Assembly: GCA_027422505.1 (NCBI GenBank)
Contig: JAPQWV010000005.1
Location: forward strand, 12,839,501-12,903,500
DNA: 64,000 nt
Origin: Craterostigma plantagineum
Taxonomy: Eukaryota; Streptophyta; Magnoliopsida; Lamiales; Linderniaceae
Direction of reading: 5' to 3'
Shown here: positions 45,978 through 58,352 of the stretch, one piece after another
How positions within the stretch are numbered: the stretch's first letter is position 1
How the letters are laid out: each line of letters starts with the position of its first letter
Notes under the pieces: generated by a model
What the model was told of the DNA's origin: nothing
The model's input: the letters and a program-made list of their open reading frames with translations, nothing else
The model's database searches: none
Made by a program: the position numbers and the translations under genes

Positions 45978-47723
45978 TGTTATGAATATGCCCTCGGATG
46001 CTATACGAGGATTAGATTGTATAAGGCATTAGATTATTTATCATTCGACCTTTTGTGTAATAGGATTTTTTCGTGTGTTTAATGAAAGGCATTGTTCGTT
46101 TATTGGATATAAGAGTTCTTTACTTAGCATCCGGTAAAGCAATAAATGAACAAATCCAAATGTGTCGAGTTGAGTCACTGTTCTCGATGGGCACGGAGAG
46201 GAAGGTACCAGTGGACTCTTAACCTCGGACATTAAAAATCCGTAAGCCTGAGGCTCCAGTTGGGTGTTGGATAACCGATCACGACTTATTTGTCGATGAC
46301 CAATCGTGTGCCGATATCCCGATTGGAAGCGGAGGTCATGACTTGTGATACGAATCGAATCAAGGGATTGAATCGTTTCATGGACACTGACTCATGGGTC
46401 GTACGGTGGAACATGGGTTATTACTCAAGGAGTGACCGACGACAACACTATTGTAGTCTACGTGAACCTTAGACCGAAAGGGGCTTTGACGGAGTTGACT
46501 TTGAAGTCTCGACTGTCACTGGTTCCCCTCGACCCGATTTGCTGTTGCATGGGTCAGCGGGCCAGATGCGGTCTTGATGACGATTTGTGATTGCCGGGCT
46601 TAGACCGCCGAGTACGGATTCACAATCTCGCAAGTGAGATATGTGGGTAGTTTGGTAATTTGCTTCGTCTCCGTTTTATCATAGAATCGAGTTTAGTGAG
46701 TTGGACATAGACCATGGCTCTCACTTGGGGACACAGCTGAAGGGTTTATACGTAGCACTGTTATCTATAGTGAGGTTCTGGAATAAAGACTGGATCGAAA
46801 TTCACACTCGAATCGGGTTACGGTCTGGTACTATGGGATTGGCTAGGTAACTACCGGACTCTTGGATTCCTCCCTTGCCGATTGAGTCGAACCTAGAGAG
46901 GCGGGCTTAAAAAGGATCATCAACGTGTACTAAGGAGAGAAAGTGTTTTGGTCCTTAACGGGCCTTGGGCCGATGGGCCACGCCTTAATGGGCCTCGGGC
47001 CATTTATTGGATCGAAGTTGGATTTCTTATGAAACTAACTTTAAGACTTGGGCTAGGCCAAGTGCTTAATGGGCTTGAGGATAAAATTGGATTTCACCTA
47101 ATTTCTAAATATGCATGTGAGGGTATTTTCGGAATTTGCATATTTGATATAAATAAATATGGCATAAATATTTGGAATATTATTTATTTAAATTTTGAAA
47201 TTAATCTGGGATTAAGTTCGAATTCTATACCATATTTAAATATACTTAGTTTGACTTGGTATTTAAGTTAGTTTTCTAATAATAGCAAGTTTCCTTAAGT
47301 TTGGATTTGGAATTCAAAAGAGAGTAAGATTTGGCTAAATTTCGTGCTCCATAGGTAGAGAAAATAAGTGATTTTCGAAATCATCTAAAGGCACAAAACA
47401 CACACCGAGCGCACACACTTTTCTCCCACGCGACGGCTCGATTCTCTCTAGCCATCTTTAGAGAACTGATTCCGTGGTACACTGCGAGGTCGGCGTGACG
47501 ATCTAGTGCCATCCAACACCATCGACGAAGTCTTGAAGAAAAGGACGAGGAGCTGCCACTAGCTTCTACTGGTAATTCTCTACGGGTTTGACCTGTCCTA
47601 TTACATGTCTATGTGTTACTATTCTGATCCGAGCAACGAGGGCAATCGGGGAACCCGGAAAATTTTTGTTCCGCACCGTACCCGGGGACGTGGCGTCTCC
47701 GGGAGACACCGGGTAACCCAACA
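45978..47723 (+). repeat. Copia LTR, subfamily A (5' LTR)
   Basis: A 1746-bp LTR beginning TGTTATGAATATGCCCTCGG and ending GGTAACCCAACA, followed by a tRNA-Met primer site. It shares landmark order with the LTR at 53120-55511 (GCCCTCGGA..GC.ATACGAGGA, CATCCGGTA..GC.ATAAAT, GTCGGCGTGACGATCTAG) but is clearly a diverged subfamily. No matching 3' copy is in the window, so the element it began is lost. Confidence 0.7.
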
Positions 47724-47949
47724 GAGGTATCAGAGCGTGCGCTCGTGATCAGAATCATAATGTGTTTAAATTGAAACGAGGCATGGGAGACGATCGAAAG
47801 CCAACGCGGTTTGACCGGCGTGGGGCTGATTGATGCGTTGTTTGCCATCCCACGGCCACAACCTCGTGCGGCATGGCCGACGAGGCAGCCACCGACAAGA
47901 CCGGAACGCGGGCAGCCATGGGTGCCGGCGTAATCCGGCCGTGGTTGCG
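47724..47949 (+). other. Primer site and short internal stub of copia subfamily A
   Basis: AGGTATCAGAGCGTGC (47726-47741) is a tRNA-Met primer site. About 200 bp of G/C-rich leader follow, then the sequence switches at about 47950 to the LTR tail of another subfamily. There is no coding content. Confidence 0.65.
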
Positions 47950-48228
47950 CGTCTGGTTGCCGCTTTATTCGATTAATTTGGATCTAAATTATTAATTTAA
48001 ATAAATTGGAAATAAATTCGAATTTTGATAATTCGAATTAACCGCGATCTCCCGAGGCTTAGGGCAGTATCTCAGACTCTCGGGAGAAGCTGAATGGCGT
48101 AAGGTTGAATTTAGATATTAAAAATCGAAAATTCGCCACCCTACGCCGCTCGGTACAAATCGTGCTTCCGCTATAGCCACGTTGCGCTGTTCGGGGGCCG
48201 GCGTCGATTAATCGGGCCCACCCCAACA
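47950..48228 (+). repeat. Truncated 5' LTR (tail only) of copia B
   Basis: 279 bp, ending CCCACCCCAACA, same length as and nearly identical to 55233-55511. The first ~2.1 kb of the LTR are missing, including the expected promoter. Confidence 0.85.
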
Positions 48229-49331
48229 GTGGTATCAGAGCCAAGGCTCATGAATGTTTCGACCGAAGGCCTCGAAAGCCGATGTGGCGAACGAACGGTC
48301 GACGTAGTTTGGAGACTATCGTCGCTCGTGACGTCGGTTGGGCACCCGACGTCAAAATTCTGTGTTGCATGTTTATGTGGGACATTGACGCGGGCTTAGG
48401 TTCAACCGGGCTATTTGTTTAAGGGTCGTTTGCCGCCCCCCGGTATGTACATGGATTACGGGTTGTTTGGGAAATAATTCCCCCCGTGTTGTATTTTATT
48501 GCTTTATTAGATAGGTTAGATAAAATGACGGCCGTTCGACGCAAGGCGAGATTGGAGGATTCGACAACCATCGTAACGATGACTCGACGTTGGAAGATCG
48601 AAGACCCCGGTCGTTTTACGACCCATGTAATAGGACCAGTCTAGAAGTAGCCCGCATATTTGTCCATTTAAATTGCTTTCCTAGGGTTAGGAATTTATTT
48701 ATCGCATTTACGTGCTCGTGCTTAATTTTAATATGCTATGAGTTACAAAAATCTCCCGTACGAATACTAAGTGAGTAAAGGGATTGGATGCCCTGTCTTC
48801 TATCAAGCTCGGGCCTAGTTGTTACAAAACCTAAATGCAAGGTTTGGTTTCGGGTATGCTGGCGCCTTACATTTGCTTTTGTTTCGGCTTGCTCGGGTGC
48901 ATTTGTGCCGCTCGCCAAGACCACACTGTGCGGTAAAACGTACGGTTCAAGTGTGCGGTTTTGAGCAACGTTGATAGGTCGCACTTAGACAGTCATACCG
49001 CCTTGTTCCGGGTTTGCCGGCGGAGGTCCCTGACTAAGACAAAGATAGTTGAGACATTCGACAAGGTCGGATTCGTGCGGAGCACGACTTCGTGGGCCAC
49101 TGCAAACCAATAAAACGACAGAGGTTGAGGTTTGCATCCGTCCACGGGGACATCAACTCCACTATCGGAGTTATCAACGAAACTTCCAAAACATCCGTAG
49201 GGAGAATGGAGTTTATGAAAAGATAGTGGGAGTCAAACGGAATAAAAAGTCCTTGTTCGCGTTTGATAACCTATACAATCGACTTAATATGCCTTTTATT
49301 TTTCTGCAGCATTTTCTCTCTTTGTGAAATT
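48229..49331 (+). other. Primer site and 5' leader of copia B
   Basis: TGGTATCAGAGCC (48230-48242) is the tRNA-Met primer site, one base inside the LTR. The ~1.1-kb leader has no coding frame that I can support. Frames upstream of the gag ATG are open briefly but lack motifs. Confidence 0.8.
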
Positions 49332-52300
49332 ATGTCGACCGCATTAAATGTACTGCTCAAGGAGAATAGGTTGACTGGGCCAAACTATTCAGACTGGCTT
49401 CGCAATTTGAGGATTTTCCTTGAGATTGAGAACCTAGTTTATATCATTGACTCCGAAATGCCACCTGCCCCAGGGGCGCGGGCATCCGAGCAGGCTCGTG
49501 CCGCTTATGACAAGCGACTACGCGACGAGAAGCTCGTAAAGGCTCATGTCCTCGGATCAATGAGTAACGCACTGCAGCGTAGCCACGAAAGTATGGCTGA
49601 TGCTCGAGTGATGGTTCAACATTTAAAAGAGCTTTACGGTGAGACGTCTAGGACGGCTCGTTATGCGACTTCGTCGCAGCTCTTCCAATCGAGGATGTCT
49701 GAGGGTGAGAACGTTGGCGAGCATGTTATGAACATGATCACCATGATCGAGAGGTTGGAGACTCTCAATTTTCGATTTGATCGTGAATTACAAAATGATC
49801 TCATCTTGCAGTCTCTGCCTCCGTCCTTCAACGCGTTCATTGTGAACTACCATCTGAACGGCATGACGCTATTGCTTCCTAATCTGATGAATCAGTTAGC
49901 AACGGCGCAAGGTCAGATGAAGAGGGCAAAGCAGACTGCACTTGTCGCCACTTCTTCAAAGCCCCAGAAAGGCAAAAAGAAGAAGGGCAACAAGCTCAAG
50001 CCAACAGGGAAGGTTTCCAAGAAGAAACTATCTTCTGGGAAATCGAAACAAACTGGTGTAAAGCCGAAGGATAGGTGTCTGCATTGCGGTGCGCTGGGCC
50101 ACTGGAAGCGTGACTGTCTGAAGCTCAAGCGTGACTGTCTGAAGCTCGAGGTCAGAGTGGGAAGCGGGGATAGTATCTCGGCAAGCCACGTCGGATCAAG
50201 ATCTCTTGTATTATCTTCTGGGCATGTGTTGCGTTTGTACGATTGTCTTGTACTCCCGAGGGGATTTAGAAACATCGTCTCCATTCCTGTTTTGAGCAGG
50301 AATGGTTATGTATTTAGTTTTAATAATAATACATGCCACATTATGTATAGAAATAAAAATGTTGGCAGCGCGACACTATTTAATGGTTTGTACTATTTAA
50401 ATACCCAGAACGATATATCTGTGAATATTGTCACAAATAAACGAAAGACGGGAATAAATGCGAGATACTTATGGCATCTTCGATTAGGTCATGCTGGAGA
50501 ACGCAAGATTCACGAGTTGGAGAAAAATGGGATATTGACACCGTTGGGATCAGATCCCTATCCGACTTGTGAGTCATGCCTCAAAGGTAAAATGACCCGA
50601 TCACCCTTCACCGGGACATTTAACAGAGCCACGGAAATTCGCGGTTTAATTCACACGGACGTTTGCGGGCCATTCAATGTGAAGGCTCGTGGTGACTTCC
50701 ACTATTTTATTACCTTTACGGATGATCACAGTCGTTACGGACTAGTGTATCTGATGAGGTATAAAGCTGATGCTCTTGAAAGATTCAAGGAGTATAAGGC
50801 GTTAGTGGAAAATCAAACTTCGAAGCTCATTAAAGCCATTCGATCGGATCGAGGTGGCGAGTACATGAGTGTCGAGTTTGACCAGTTCTTAAAAGAGAAC
50901 GGTATTTTATCACAGATGACTCCGCCCGGCACGCCACAGTTGAGTGGCGTGGCCGAACGTAGAAATCGAACTTTATTAGATATGGTTCGTTCTATGTTGA
51001 GCTATACAGATTTACCGATGTCATTGTGGGGATACGCGCTTTTGACAGCGGCGTATGCCATTAACCGGTGTCCCTCAAAGTCTGTTAACGGCATTCTGTA
51101 TGAGATATGAACTGGTCGTTTACCCAGCTTATCACATATTAGGATTTGGGGTTGCCCCGCCTATGTGAAAAAGCTGAAAATAGACAAATTGGAGTCTAGA
51201 TCTATAAAAGGACGTTTCATAGGTTATCCCGAAGACTCTATGGGGTACCTATTCTATTTTCACGATGATCAGAGGATCGTTGTAGGCCTACATGCACATT
51301 TTCTCGAGGAAGAGTTCATTCGAGATTGTGGCGTTGTCCGAGAGGTCACTCTCGAGAAGCAGTCGACCGAAACGCCCACACAGGATTCGGACGATCCGAG
51401 CGAACCAGTCATGCGACGATCTGAAAGGGTGCCTCGCCAACCACAGCGGTATGGCATGTCACATGTCGAACAAGGTTATGTTGCGACTAGGGGACTTCTA
51501 AGAGAAGATCCCGCTACTTTCGATCAAGCTATATCCGATGTTGACTCAGCAAGATGGATTGAGGCTATGCGAGCTGAGATGGACTCAATGTACTCCAACA
51601 AAGTCTGGACTCTTGTAGACCTACCGAGTGGTTTTAGACCAATCGGTTGTAAATGGATTCACAAGAGGAAGATTGGATCTGACGGACAAGTTGAGACGTA
51701 CAAGGCCATGTTGGTTGCCAAGGGCTATAACCAAAAAGAGGGAGTTGACTATGAGGAGACTTTCTCACCTGTAGCCATGATCAAGTCCATCCGGATAATG
51801 CTCGCGATAGCTGCGCACTATGATTATGAGATTTGGCAAATGGACGTTAAAACGGCGTTCCTTAATGGATTCCTCAAGGAGGAGATCTATATGGAGCAGC
51901 CAAAAGGTTTTGAGTCGCATACAGATGCTCACAAAGTGTGCAAACTGAATCAGTCAATTTACGGACTGAAACAGGCCTCTCGCAGCTGGAATCTACGTTT
52001 TGATGAAGTAGTTCGGAACTTTGGATTCATGAAAAACGTAGATGAGCCATGTGTCTACAGAAAGAGCAGTGGGAGTATGGTGTCGTTCCTTGTATTGTAC
52101 GTGGATGATATCCTTTTGATAGGAAACGACATTGGGATGCTCTCATCGGTGAAAGCATGGCTTTCAACCGAATTCTCCATGAAAGACCTGGGAGAAGCGA
52201 CGTATATACTAGGTATTCGCTTGTTCAGGGATCGAGCGAACCATACGATCGGCTTATCTCAAGCCCTTTACTTAAAGAAAATCCTGAAGAAATTCAGAAT

Positions 52301-53084
52301 GGATGACTCTAAGAGAGGGTTCTTACCAATGCGACAAGGGATCCATTTGTCAAAGTCAATGTCACCTCAAAGTGAGGAAGACAGACGACGGATGAGTGGA
52401 ATACCCTATGCGTCTGCAGTGGGTAGTCTGATGTATGCAATGTTGTGTACACGCCCGGACATTGCTTACGCTGTGAGCGTAGTCAGTCGGTTTCAGGCAA
52501 ACCCAGGGGAAGAACATTGGACAGCTGTTAAGAATATCTTTAAATACCTTAGACGGACTAAAGACTTAACGCTGGTTTATGGAGGAGCGGGACTAGAACT
52601 AGTTGGTTATACCGATTCGGACTTCCAGTCGGACGTGGATGACCGAAAATCTACTTCAGGTTTTGTATTCGTTCTCAACGGTGGGGCAGTGTCTTGGAGA
52701 AGCTCCAAGCAAAGCACAACTGCCGATTCTACGTGCGAGGCAGAATACATAGCAGCCTCAGAGGCAGCTAAAGAAGCTGTTTGGATGAAAAAGTTCTTGG
52801 AGGAACTTACTGTGGTACCAGTTGCTGACAGACCGCTTACACTTTGGTGTGATAATAGCGGTGCAGTCGCACAAGCAAAAGAACCACGATCTCATAGCAA
52901 GTCCAAACATATTGAGAGAAAATATCACGTATTACGTGAGTTCGTTGAAAACGGGATGGTCGCCGTGCAGAAAATCGCCACCGCAGAAAACGTGGCAGAC
53001 CCGCTCACGAAGCCCTTGTCCCAAGCAGTTATGGAACAGCATTTGGACAAGATGGGGCTACGATACCATTGCGACTGGCGTTAG
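49332..53084 (+). pseudogene. Copia B gag-pol, one nonsense codon, protease site missing
   Basis: Start chosen at ATG 49332 (MSTALNVLLKEN). Gag occupies about residues 1-215, with the zinc knuckle CLHCGALGHWKRDC at 249-262. A 21-bp tandem duplication follows at 50106-50147 (KRDCLKL twice). The expected protease DSG motif is absent; the frame goes straight to LEVRVGSG, which normally lies after it. Next come the GAG pre-integrase domain (LWHLRLGHAGE...CESCLKGKM), the integrase core (HTDVCG, IRSDRGGEY, GVAERRNRT), RT ([21 protein letters not shown]) and RNase H (TDSDFQSD, KHIERKYH). The only stop is TGA at 51108-51110, in EI*TGR, where TGG (Trp) is usual. Both sides are in the same frame. Confidence 0.9.
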
Positions 53085-53105
53085 GTGCATCGCATGGCAT
53101 TCGAG

Positions 53106-53119
53106 TGCAAGTGGGAGGC
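53106..53119 (+). other. Polypurine tract of copia B
   Basis: TGCAAGTGGGAGGC lies immediately before the TGTTAGGG start of the 3' LTR, the usual copia plus-strand primer. Confidence 0.85.
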
Positions 53120-54469
53120 TGTTAGGGAGTGTGCCCTCGGAATGCCATACGAGGACTAGGAATAGTATAGGGCGCACGATGATGTATAGGTTGTAAGACA
53201 GGTTTATTGTATATACCGTCAAATAAATTAATGAATATATATTTTCATTATAATAAAGGTATTATTATTTATTTATCAAATTTAAAGTCTACTTGGCATC
53301 CGGTAGTGCGATAAATAAATAACAGCCAAATGTTTGAGTTGGACGTCTGATTCTTGTGGGACGAGAGAGGAGACACCGGACAGTCCTTAATCTCAACATT
53401 AAATAAAAAGTCCGTAAGTCTAAGGATTCTAGGTGGGTGACTAGATATCCGAATATGACTTATCCATTGACGACCACATAGTATCGGTAGTGTCACCGAT
53501 TACCTGAGAGGTTGTGGGTCGTGATGGAGATATAGGTGATCGGAGGGATCGCGTATCCGGACATTCGGCTCGTATGCGTCTCAATCACATGGCTAGGATG
53601 TTGTCAATGATTGAACGAATGACTATAGCAGCCTCAGACCGATAGGGTCATTGACGGATTTGCTTTCGCGATTTCGGTTTGTCGCTAGTTGGCTAGGCTC
53701 GTAAGTGTTCATAAATGAGACACGGGTCAGCGACGAAAACGCAACCGACTTTACGGAGGTGATTGCCGGGCTTTGACTGCTATCGGGATTCACTGCCTAT
53801 ATTCGTATAGGTTAATGTCCTATGAGGTAATCGGAGAGCAACGATTATAAAGTCTTCGGCCGAAGCTTGGAAAACTTGCTTGTATTAGATACGGAGTGGA
53901 GTTTAAATAATCGGTTCGGTCTCGATTATAACATAGTGTTAGGTTAGTGAGTTTGACATTTGCATGGCTCTCACCTAACCGGGACGCAAGTGAAAGGCGT
54001 AAGAAGTATTTAAATGTATACACTATAGTCGGTTCGCCCGAATTTCGATTAGATCAAAATTCATTCTCAACTGGGATCTGTCCGGTACCGTGGGATTGGC
54101 TAGGCGAATACCGGGACTCGTGGATTCCTCCCATGCCAGTTGAGACGGACCTAGAGAGTCGCGCTTAAAAATGGTAATGAACTTGAACGAAAACGGCGGG
54201 CTTTTCTGTGGAACCTAACGAATGAGATTCGTTGAGGTAGTGGCAAAGTTGATACGAGGTGTCGACGACTTAGTTAAATTCCAGTGACAGTCACGGAAAT
54301 AATTAGGACTTAAGATTGTCTTAAGTGCTTAATTAATTAATTAAGTGAGGCTCAATTATAATTAAAATAATTAGATTGGATTTAATTATTTTTATTATTT
54401 AAAAGATGGACTAAATTGAGAATTTAAAAATCTCAGGGGCCGAAATGTAATTATCACTTAGTAAATAAA

Positions 54470-54502
<33 letters not shown>

Positions 54503-55511
54503 ATACTAAGTGCTAACGTGTGATGCTAGATTAATCTAGCTTAATGACTCACCTTGACATGTGGTGTTGTTCCATTAGAAAAATAATAATTAAAAAAAAT
54601 AATTAAACATGTATAATAAGAAGGCAACGTGAGTTACAACATGAGAGAGGAATTTTGTTTTTTTTCCTAAGTATAACAAGAGAGGAAAAATCCTTAACCC
54701 ACGTACGACAAGCCACAGATTCGTTTGACGAGTCCTAACACCCGAACCGAACTGTGCTAGCTATCTGGAGCAGTCTCGGAGGTTTGTTCAAGGTCATACC
54801 GGCGTGACGATCTAGCCCGGAGGCCCCGGGATCCAGACGAGGTGTAGCCACGTCCATCCGAGGCGACGACAGAAGAAATCTCGTTCATCGAAGGTATACC
54901 TTGAACCCTAACGATTTGATTTACGAAAAATACCAAACGACATCGGAATAATTCTCAAGACCCCTCGTTGGAAACGACGGGAAGTGTAGAATTATTCTGG
55001 AAAATTTGGTATCGATCGGAAATTTTTTCGGTCGTCAAATAGTAAAAAGACGGCAGACTGCCGTTTTACTCGAATTAATAATTTCGAACCACAGATTTGA
55101 TTTTGAGAAAAATATCAAACGATGTCGGAATAATTCGAAAGACCTATCGTTGTGAACGTTAGGAAGTTTAGAATTATTCTGGAAAGTTAGGTATTGATCA
55201 AAAATCATTTCGGTCTCCAAATAATCGAAAAACGTCTGCTTGCCGCTTTATTCGATTAATTTGGATCTAAATTATTAATTTAAATAAATTGGAAATAAAT
55301 TCGAATTTTGATAATTCGAATTAACCGCGATCTCCAGAGGCTTAGGGCAGCATCTCAGACTCTCGGGAGAAGCTGAATGGCGTAAGGTTGAATTTAGATA
55401 TTAAAAATCGAAAATTCGCCACCCTACGCCGTTCGGTACAAATCGCGCTTCCGCTATAGCCACGTTGCGCTGTTCGGGGGCCGGCGTCGATTAATCGGGC
55501 CCACCCCAACA
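53120..55511 (+). repeat. Full 3' LTR of copia B
   Basis: 2392 bp, TGTTAGGG...CCCAACA. It includes a (TA)n tract at about 54469-54502. The A/T-rich segment GTCTGCTTGCCGCTTTATTCG near the tail marks the part shared with 47950. It is followed with no gap by a copia RT fragment. Confidence 0.88.
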
Positions 55512-55840
55512 AAGGGTACAGTCAAAAAGAGGACGTTGACTATGAGGAGACCTTTTTGGCTATCGCTATGATGAAGTCGATTCGAACATTGCTTGCGATA
55601 GCTGCGCACTATGACTATGAGATCTGTCAGATGGATATGAAAACTGCGTTCGTAAATGGATACCTCAAGGAGGAAATATATATGGAGCAGCCCAAGGGTT
55701 TTACAAAGCAAGAAGATGCTCATAAGGTGTGCAGATTGAACAAGTCCTTTTATGGACTTAAACAAGCCTCCAGAAGTTGGAATCTTCAGTTCGATGAAGT
55801 GGTCAAGGGCCACAGATTCTTGAAGAACAAAGACGAACCT
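55512..55840 (+). pseudogene. Copia RT fragment fused to SIRE-like integrase
   Basis: Begins KGYSQKEDVDYEETF directly after the LTR end and continues through MMKSIRTLLAIAAHYDYE, CQMDMKTAF and GLKQASRSWNLQF to NKDEP. It is collinear with copia B RT residues (51717-52050) at clear but imperfect identity, so it comes from a sibling element. It is fused without a stop to integrase sequence at about 55840, where the two parents share ACCT. The resulting 270-codon chimeric frame (55556-56368) has no plausible function. Confidence 0.8.
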
Positions 55841-58352
55841 CAACAGAATGGGGTAGTTGAAAGGAAGAACATAACTCTAGTCGCACGTACAATGCTGATT
55901 CATTTCGGCCTCCCACACTTCCTTTGGGCTGAAGCAGTAAATACTGCTTGTTTCACTCAGAATAGGACGATGGTTCACAAGCGCTTCGATAAGACTCCGT
56001 ACGAGATCATAAATAAGCGAGTACCTAACATTTCCTTCTTCAAGGTCTTTGGGTGCAAGTGCTTTGTGGCGAACGACAGAGAGCAACGTGCTAAGTTTGA
56101 CCAAAAAGCATTCGAAGCAATTTTCGTCGGGTATTCTTCAACTTCTAAGGCGTACCGAGTATACATCAAGTCCAACCGCACTATCAAAGAAAGCTACAAT
56201 GTCACTTTCCACGAAGTGGCAGGTATGGCTCCTGCACACCTCAGTTCAGGACACGTGCCAAACTCGTTGGCTTCTGGTCACATCAGTCCAGAACCCGAAC
56301 CTAACCAGTTGGCTTCTGACCACTACAGTTCAGAACCCGTATTCACTAGTGTGTTGGCACAAAACTAACAAAAGATGGCAACAACTCAGGATTCAACGTC
56401 AAAAGATGCTATGAGACTTGCTTTAGATGATTTGGACTCTCTCTTTGAGCCCGTATATCGGCCAGACACCGTAAACAATATAACTTTAATGGCACCTCCA
56501 CTTGACGAGGCCGATACACCAAGCTCATCAACTGTCCCCACCCCATCCGATTCAGAATTGCCTCAGAATACTGAAGAACCTACAATGGTTATTGAGCCAA
56601 ATCATCAGAGTCGCCCAACTAAAGTGCAGATATGGCACTACCTCATACTATTGACCAATCTGATAATGTTGGAAATCTCGGTCCACTAATAGCTGATCTA
56701 TCAACCTCAGCATCGCCCCATGAGCACAAGTTGACTCGATCAAATCCAGTTGATCAGATAATAGGCGATCCTTCGAGCGGAGTAAGGACAAGACATCAGC
56801 ACACTCTCATCAGCTGCTTCTTAAGCCAAAATGAGCCAACCAAGGTAGCAGACGCACTTAAAGACCCGGATTGGGTAATAGCTATGCAAGATGAGATCAA
56901 CCAATTCGAGCGTCTCCAAGTGTGGACTTTAGTACTCCGTCCGCGTGGGAAAACAATTATCGGGACGAAATGGGTGTTTAAAAACAAAAAGAATGAAGAT
57001 GGGGAAGTGATCAGGAATAAAGCTAGATTGGTTGCGAAGGGCTACAACCAACAGGAAGGCATTTACTACGACGAGACGTATGCCCCGGTTACCCGAATCG
57101 AAGCCATCCGTCTTTTCTTGGCTTATGTGGCTCAAAAAGACTTCAAAGTCTACCAAATGGATGTTAAGACCGCCTTTCTCAACGGCGTGTTCAAGGAGGA
57201 AGTCTATGTCGCTCAGCCAGAAGGCTTTGTTGATCAAGAACATCCCGATCACGTCTATCGATTGGACAAAGCTCTCTACGGACTGAAACAAGCTCCACGT
57301 GCTTGGTATGATGTCCTGAGCGATTTCCTCGTTAAGTCTGGGTTCATCCGAGGAACGATCATAACGTCCCTCTTCATAAAATGGCAAGACAAAGACTTGA
57401 TGGTCGTCCAAGTTTATGTAGACGACATCATCTGCGGATCAACAAATCCACGACTATGCGAGAGATTTGGAGAATTGATGAAGAGAAAATTTGAAATGAG
57501 TCACATGGGAGAGATGTAATTCTTCTTGGGACTCCAAGTCAGGCAGCTCAAAGATGGCATCTTCATAAGTCAGACTAAATACATCAAGGACATTCTAAAG
57601 AAGTTCCATCAAGATCAGAGCAAGCCTCAGCACTCCTATGTCAACAAGTTGCAATTTGGATGCAGATCCCACTGGAAAAGCAGTCGACGTCACACTTTAT
57701 CGCAGCATAATCGGCTCCCTTCTCTATCTCACCTCAAGCCGGCCGGATATTATGTTTGCCACCTGCCTGTGTGCCCGTTTCCAAGCCGACCCCAAAGAAT
57801 CTTACATGCTTGCGGTCAAGCGGATTCTGCGCTACCTCAAGGGCACCTCAACCTTAGGTTTATAGTATCCTAAGGGCACAAATTTCAAATTAGTTGGCTA
57901 CACTAACGCTAATTATGCAGGTTGCCGAATGGACAGGAAGAGCACCTCCGGGGGTGCTCAATTTCTAGGAAAAAAGCTGGTCTGCTGGTCATCCAAGAAG
58001 CAGAACTGCATTTCAACGTCGACGGCTGAGGCTGAAAACGTCACGGCTGCCAGCTGTTGCTCGCAAATGCTATGGTTGCGGACTCAGCTTCGCGATTATG
58101 GGTACAATTTAAATAATAAACCCATCTATAGCGATAGCCAAAGTCACTGCGATTACGTCTAATCCTGTTGACCACTCATGCACAAAACACAGTCATACGA
58201 TATCACTTTATAAAAGATCACGTAGAAAAAGGCACCATTGATATGTATTTTGTGAACACGAAATATCAACTAGCTGACATTTTCAACAAGGCATTGGATG
58301 AATAACGGTTCTAATTCCTTGTCGGAAAATTAGGCCTGTTGAACCTTCCGTA
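55841..58352 (+). pseudogene. SIRE-like copia remnant, plus strand (integrase to RNase H)
   Basis: Starts inside the integrase (QQNGVVERKN), then integrase C-terminus (HKRFDKTPYEII, FFKVFGCKCFVAN), linker, RT (56632-57519: [32 protein letters not shown]) and RNase H in broken frames (57520-58352). The RNase H end reads [12 protein letters not shown] and continues to LGLLNLP near 58352. It carries the same TAA after GEM (57517-57519) as the minus-strand copy at 39238, and a missing residue or two in the integrase (VARTML). It lies in inverted orientation to that copy. Confidence 0.8.

Larger units (their letters stand above)
47950..55511 (+). mobile_element. Copia element, subfamily B, with truncated 5' LTR
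   Basis: The 5' LTR is reduced to its last 279 bp (47950-48228). Primer site, leader, gag-pol (49332-53084), purine tract and a full 2392-bp 3' LTR (53120-55511) follow. The 279-bp tail matches 55233-55511 with about five differences by eye. There is no target duplication: the left side is a subfamily A LTR plus stub, and the right side abuts an RT fragment. The left end was therefore exchanged by recombination or template switching rather than being a clean insertion. Confidence 0.8.
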
